This document shows positions 13,706-14,835 of a stretch of DNA of 14,835 nt, piece by piece. Position 1 is the first letter of the stretch; every line of letters starts with the position of its first letter. The position numbers and the translations under genes were made by a program. The DNA lies in assembly GCA_946885425.1 (NCBI GenBank), contig CAMPGJ010000013.1:1-14835 (forward strand), read 5' to 3'. This DNA comes from an uncultured bacterium (GTDB taxonomy: Bacteria > Patescibacteria > Microgenomatia > Levybacterales > UBA12049). Under the pieces are notes generated by a model that was not told the DNA's origin, did not search any database, and worked only from the letters and a program-made list of their open reading frames with translations.

Positions 13706-13831
13706 TTCGCCGGATCAATTTTGCAAATTGATCCGAACGGTTCAGTTTGATAGTACCCCAACTTTTATCCAAAACTCTCTTGTATTAGCCGGAACCGTCA
13801 TGAATCAGGTTACAAACCTGATCCGGCGAAG
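13705..13831. repeat. Cloverleaf-like nested palindromic element
   Basis: Terminal arms CTTCGCCGGATCA (13705-13717) and TGATCCGGCGAAG (13819-13831) are a perfect 13-base inverted repeat. Each end also carries its own hairpin: CGGATCAATTT-TGC-AAATTGATCCG (11-base stem, 13711-13735) and ATCAGGTT-ACA-AACCTGAT (8-base stem, 13804-13822). A third pair, ACGGTTC (13737-13743) with GAACCGT (13792-13798), encloses a 48-base centre. No coding sense is seen. Possibly a non-autonomous mobile element. Confidence 0.75.
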
Positions 13832-13863
13832 TGAAAAACAAGTAAATTTTTCATTATATTCTT

Positions 13864-13957
13864 GCCATTCTGGAGTGAAGTGCTAACGAAGCGATAGAAT
13901 CCTCTCCAAAAATGTCTACACAGCAGATCCTATCGTCCACAAGGACTCCAGGATGAC
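13864..13957. repeat. Imperfect palindromic repeat, GTCATTCTGG family, copy 3
   Basis: The left end reads GCCATTCTGGAG and later GCGATAGAATC; the right end reads GATCCTATC and CTCCAGGATGAC. It is longer than copies 1 and 2 through extra bases in the middle and a short repeat in the left arm. It ends seven bases before the ftsX stop, so it sits right behind that gene in the transcript. Confidence 0.75.
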
Positions 13958-13964
13958 ATATTAT

Positions 13965-14831
13965 CTACTTCAAATACCGTAGCACTGCGAGTGAACTGGC
14001 GACCATTCCCAACAGAACTGCAATAAGCAGCTCCCCAGCAAGCAGCTCCAGTAGGAAAAGAGGAGAAACTGGCAAAAGAGGAATTCCTTTCAAGAACGTA
14101 TCAAGATATGGAGTTGCGTAAAGTAAGCCCGCTGAAGCAATAATCCAACCAAAGAGCGTTCCTAACCCTCCATAAAAAATTCCCTCCAAAATAAAAGGCC
14201 AACGGATATACCAATTTGTCGCGCTCAGCAGACGCATTATCTCAATCTCCTCTTTTTTCTGAGATACTTTAAAACCAATAATCGTCATTATAATAAACAC
14301 CGACACGAGCGATAGAATTGTGATTAGTGTTATACCTGTCAGCCTCACTGCATTCGTCCAAGTAGAAAGTGTTGAAATGACATCTTTTTGATAAACTACT
14401 TCAGATACATATTGAGAATTTTTTAAAGTATCCGATATGGGTGCCAAATCATCTATTTTATAGGTAGATATTTCCAAAGAAGCTGGAAGCACATCTTCAG
14501 TTACCAAATCAAGCACTAGTGGATCATCTTTATTTTGTTTTTTATAAATCTCTAATGCCTCTTTCTTGGAGATAAATTTCACTTCAGCCACTTTTCCTGT
14601 CTGTTTCAAATCTGCTTCCAGTCCTTCAATGTCTTGCTGCTTTGCTTCCTCTTTAAAAAATGCCGTCACCTGTGGTTTTGATTCGAAATATTTTATAATT
14701 GCTGTCGAACCAAAAACGATAAAGGCAAATACTGAGATAGTTAAAAAAGTCAGCATCATAATAAAAATCGCAGCTAATGCCTGATACGGACTTCTCCTAA
14801 TATGTTTCCAACTTGTCTTTACGTGACTCAT
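13965..14831 (-). CDS. ftsX: Cell-division ABC transporter-like permease FtsX
   Basis: FtsX pairs with the ATPase FtsE; the complex does not transport but passes ATP-driven movement across the membrane to activate peptidoglycan hydrolases at the septum. It has 288 residues, close to the family norm. Layout: cytoplasmic N terminus (WKHIRRSPYQALAA), TM1 about 18-43, extracellular domain about 44-162, TM2 165-188, cytoplasmic KKEEIEIMRLLSAT (192-205, the FtsE-coupling region), TM3 212-236 and TM4 258-284. The ATG lies at the window edge, so ftsE, expected just upstream, cannot be seen. The next two genes encode coiled-coil peptidases, the known type of FtsX partner (EnvC, PcsB, RipC). Confidence 0.93.
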   Translation of the reverse strand: MSHVKTSWKHIRRSPYQALAAIFIMMLTFLTISVFAFIVFGSTAIIKYFESKPQVTAFFKEEAKQQDIEGLEADLKQTGKVAEVKFISKKEALEIYKKQNKDDPLVLDLVTEDVLPASLEISTYKIDDLAPISDTLKNSQYVSEVVYQKDVISTLSTWTNAVRLTGITLITILSLVSVFIIMTIIGFKVSQKKEEIEIMRLLSATNWYIRWPFILEGIFYGGLGTLFGWIIASAGLLYATPYLDTFLKGIPLLPVSPLFLLELLAGELLIAVLLGMVASSLAVLRYLK

Positions 14832-14835
14832 AAAA

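Noticed and set aside
13705..13831. Possible integron attC site or tRNA in the cloverleaf element
   Set aside because: No attC R'/R'' core (GTT/AAC) pairs at the ends and no integrase; no tRNA T-loop, anticodon stem or CCA-like end.
13695..13886. Plus-strand open frame in the ftsX/C39 gap
   Set aside because: Runs through three palindromic elements; composition follows the repeats and not a protein.
1..14835. UGA recoded to glycine as in Gracilibacteria/Absconditabacteria
   Set aside because: TGA ends the RmlD-like gene (in an ATGA overlap) and tsaC, and no essential frame contains an internal TGA.

Overview
The window looks like a chromosome segment of a Candidate Phyla Radiation (Patescibacteria) bacterium, most likely of the Microgenomates type. 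This is inferred from the AT-rich, densely packed genes, the frequent lack of Shine-Dalgarno sequences, a TsaB reduced to its first lobe, many small membrane-anchored surface proteins with Pro/Thr stalks, and intergenic spaces filled with palindromic or ATGG/CCAT low-complexity repeats. UGA is used as an ordinary stop (for example in the RmlD-like gene and tsaC), which argues against the Gracilibacteria/Absconditabacteria code. All genes but one lie on the minus strand, so transcription runs from high to low coordinates. No rRNA, tRNA, CRISPR array or transposase gene was seen.

Region A (about 1-6740) is a nucleotide-sugar operon. In transcription order it holds rmlA, rmlB, a NUDIX hydrolase, an RmlD-like reductase, UDP-glucose 6-dehydrogenase, rmd and gmd (3' end cut by the window edge). 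It would supply dTDP-6-deoxyhexose, UDP-glucuronate and GDP-D-rhamnose precursors for surface glycans. No rmlC is present in the window. A promoter-like sequence lies directly before rmlA.

Region B (about 6800-10310) holds a three-helix membrane protein, a membrane-anchored CAP/SCP-domain protein, the tRNA t6A genes tsaB, tsaC and tsaE, and one plus-strand gene for a small secreted or anchored four-cysteine protein. TsaE carries an in-frame palindromic repeat and the end of tsaC is also written by a repeat.

Region C (about 10310-14835) is a cell-envelope block: ftsX, then two paralogous secreted coiled-coil proteins, then a TM-anchored surface protein. The paralogues share an almost identical coil, but one ends in a C39-like cysteine peptidase domain and the other in an M23 metallopeptidase domain whose halves are in swapped order (a circular permutation). 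By analogy with FtsEX-EnvC and FtsEX-PcsB, I infer that FtsX controls two interchangeable peptidoglycan hydrolases through the shared coil. This is the most interesting system in the window.

Spaces between genes are short (mostly under 130 bases). The largest, 13673-13964, is almost entirely three different palindromic elements side by side. Several genes (tsaC, the CAP gene, the M23 gene, probably rmlA) have a -10-like hexamer only 6-8 bases before the start codon, suggesting leaderless mRNAs.
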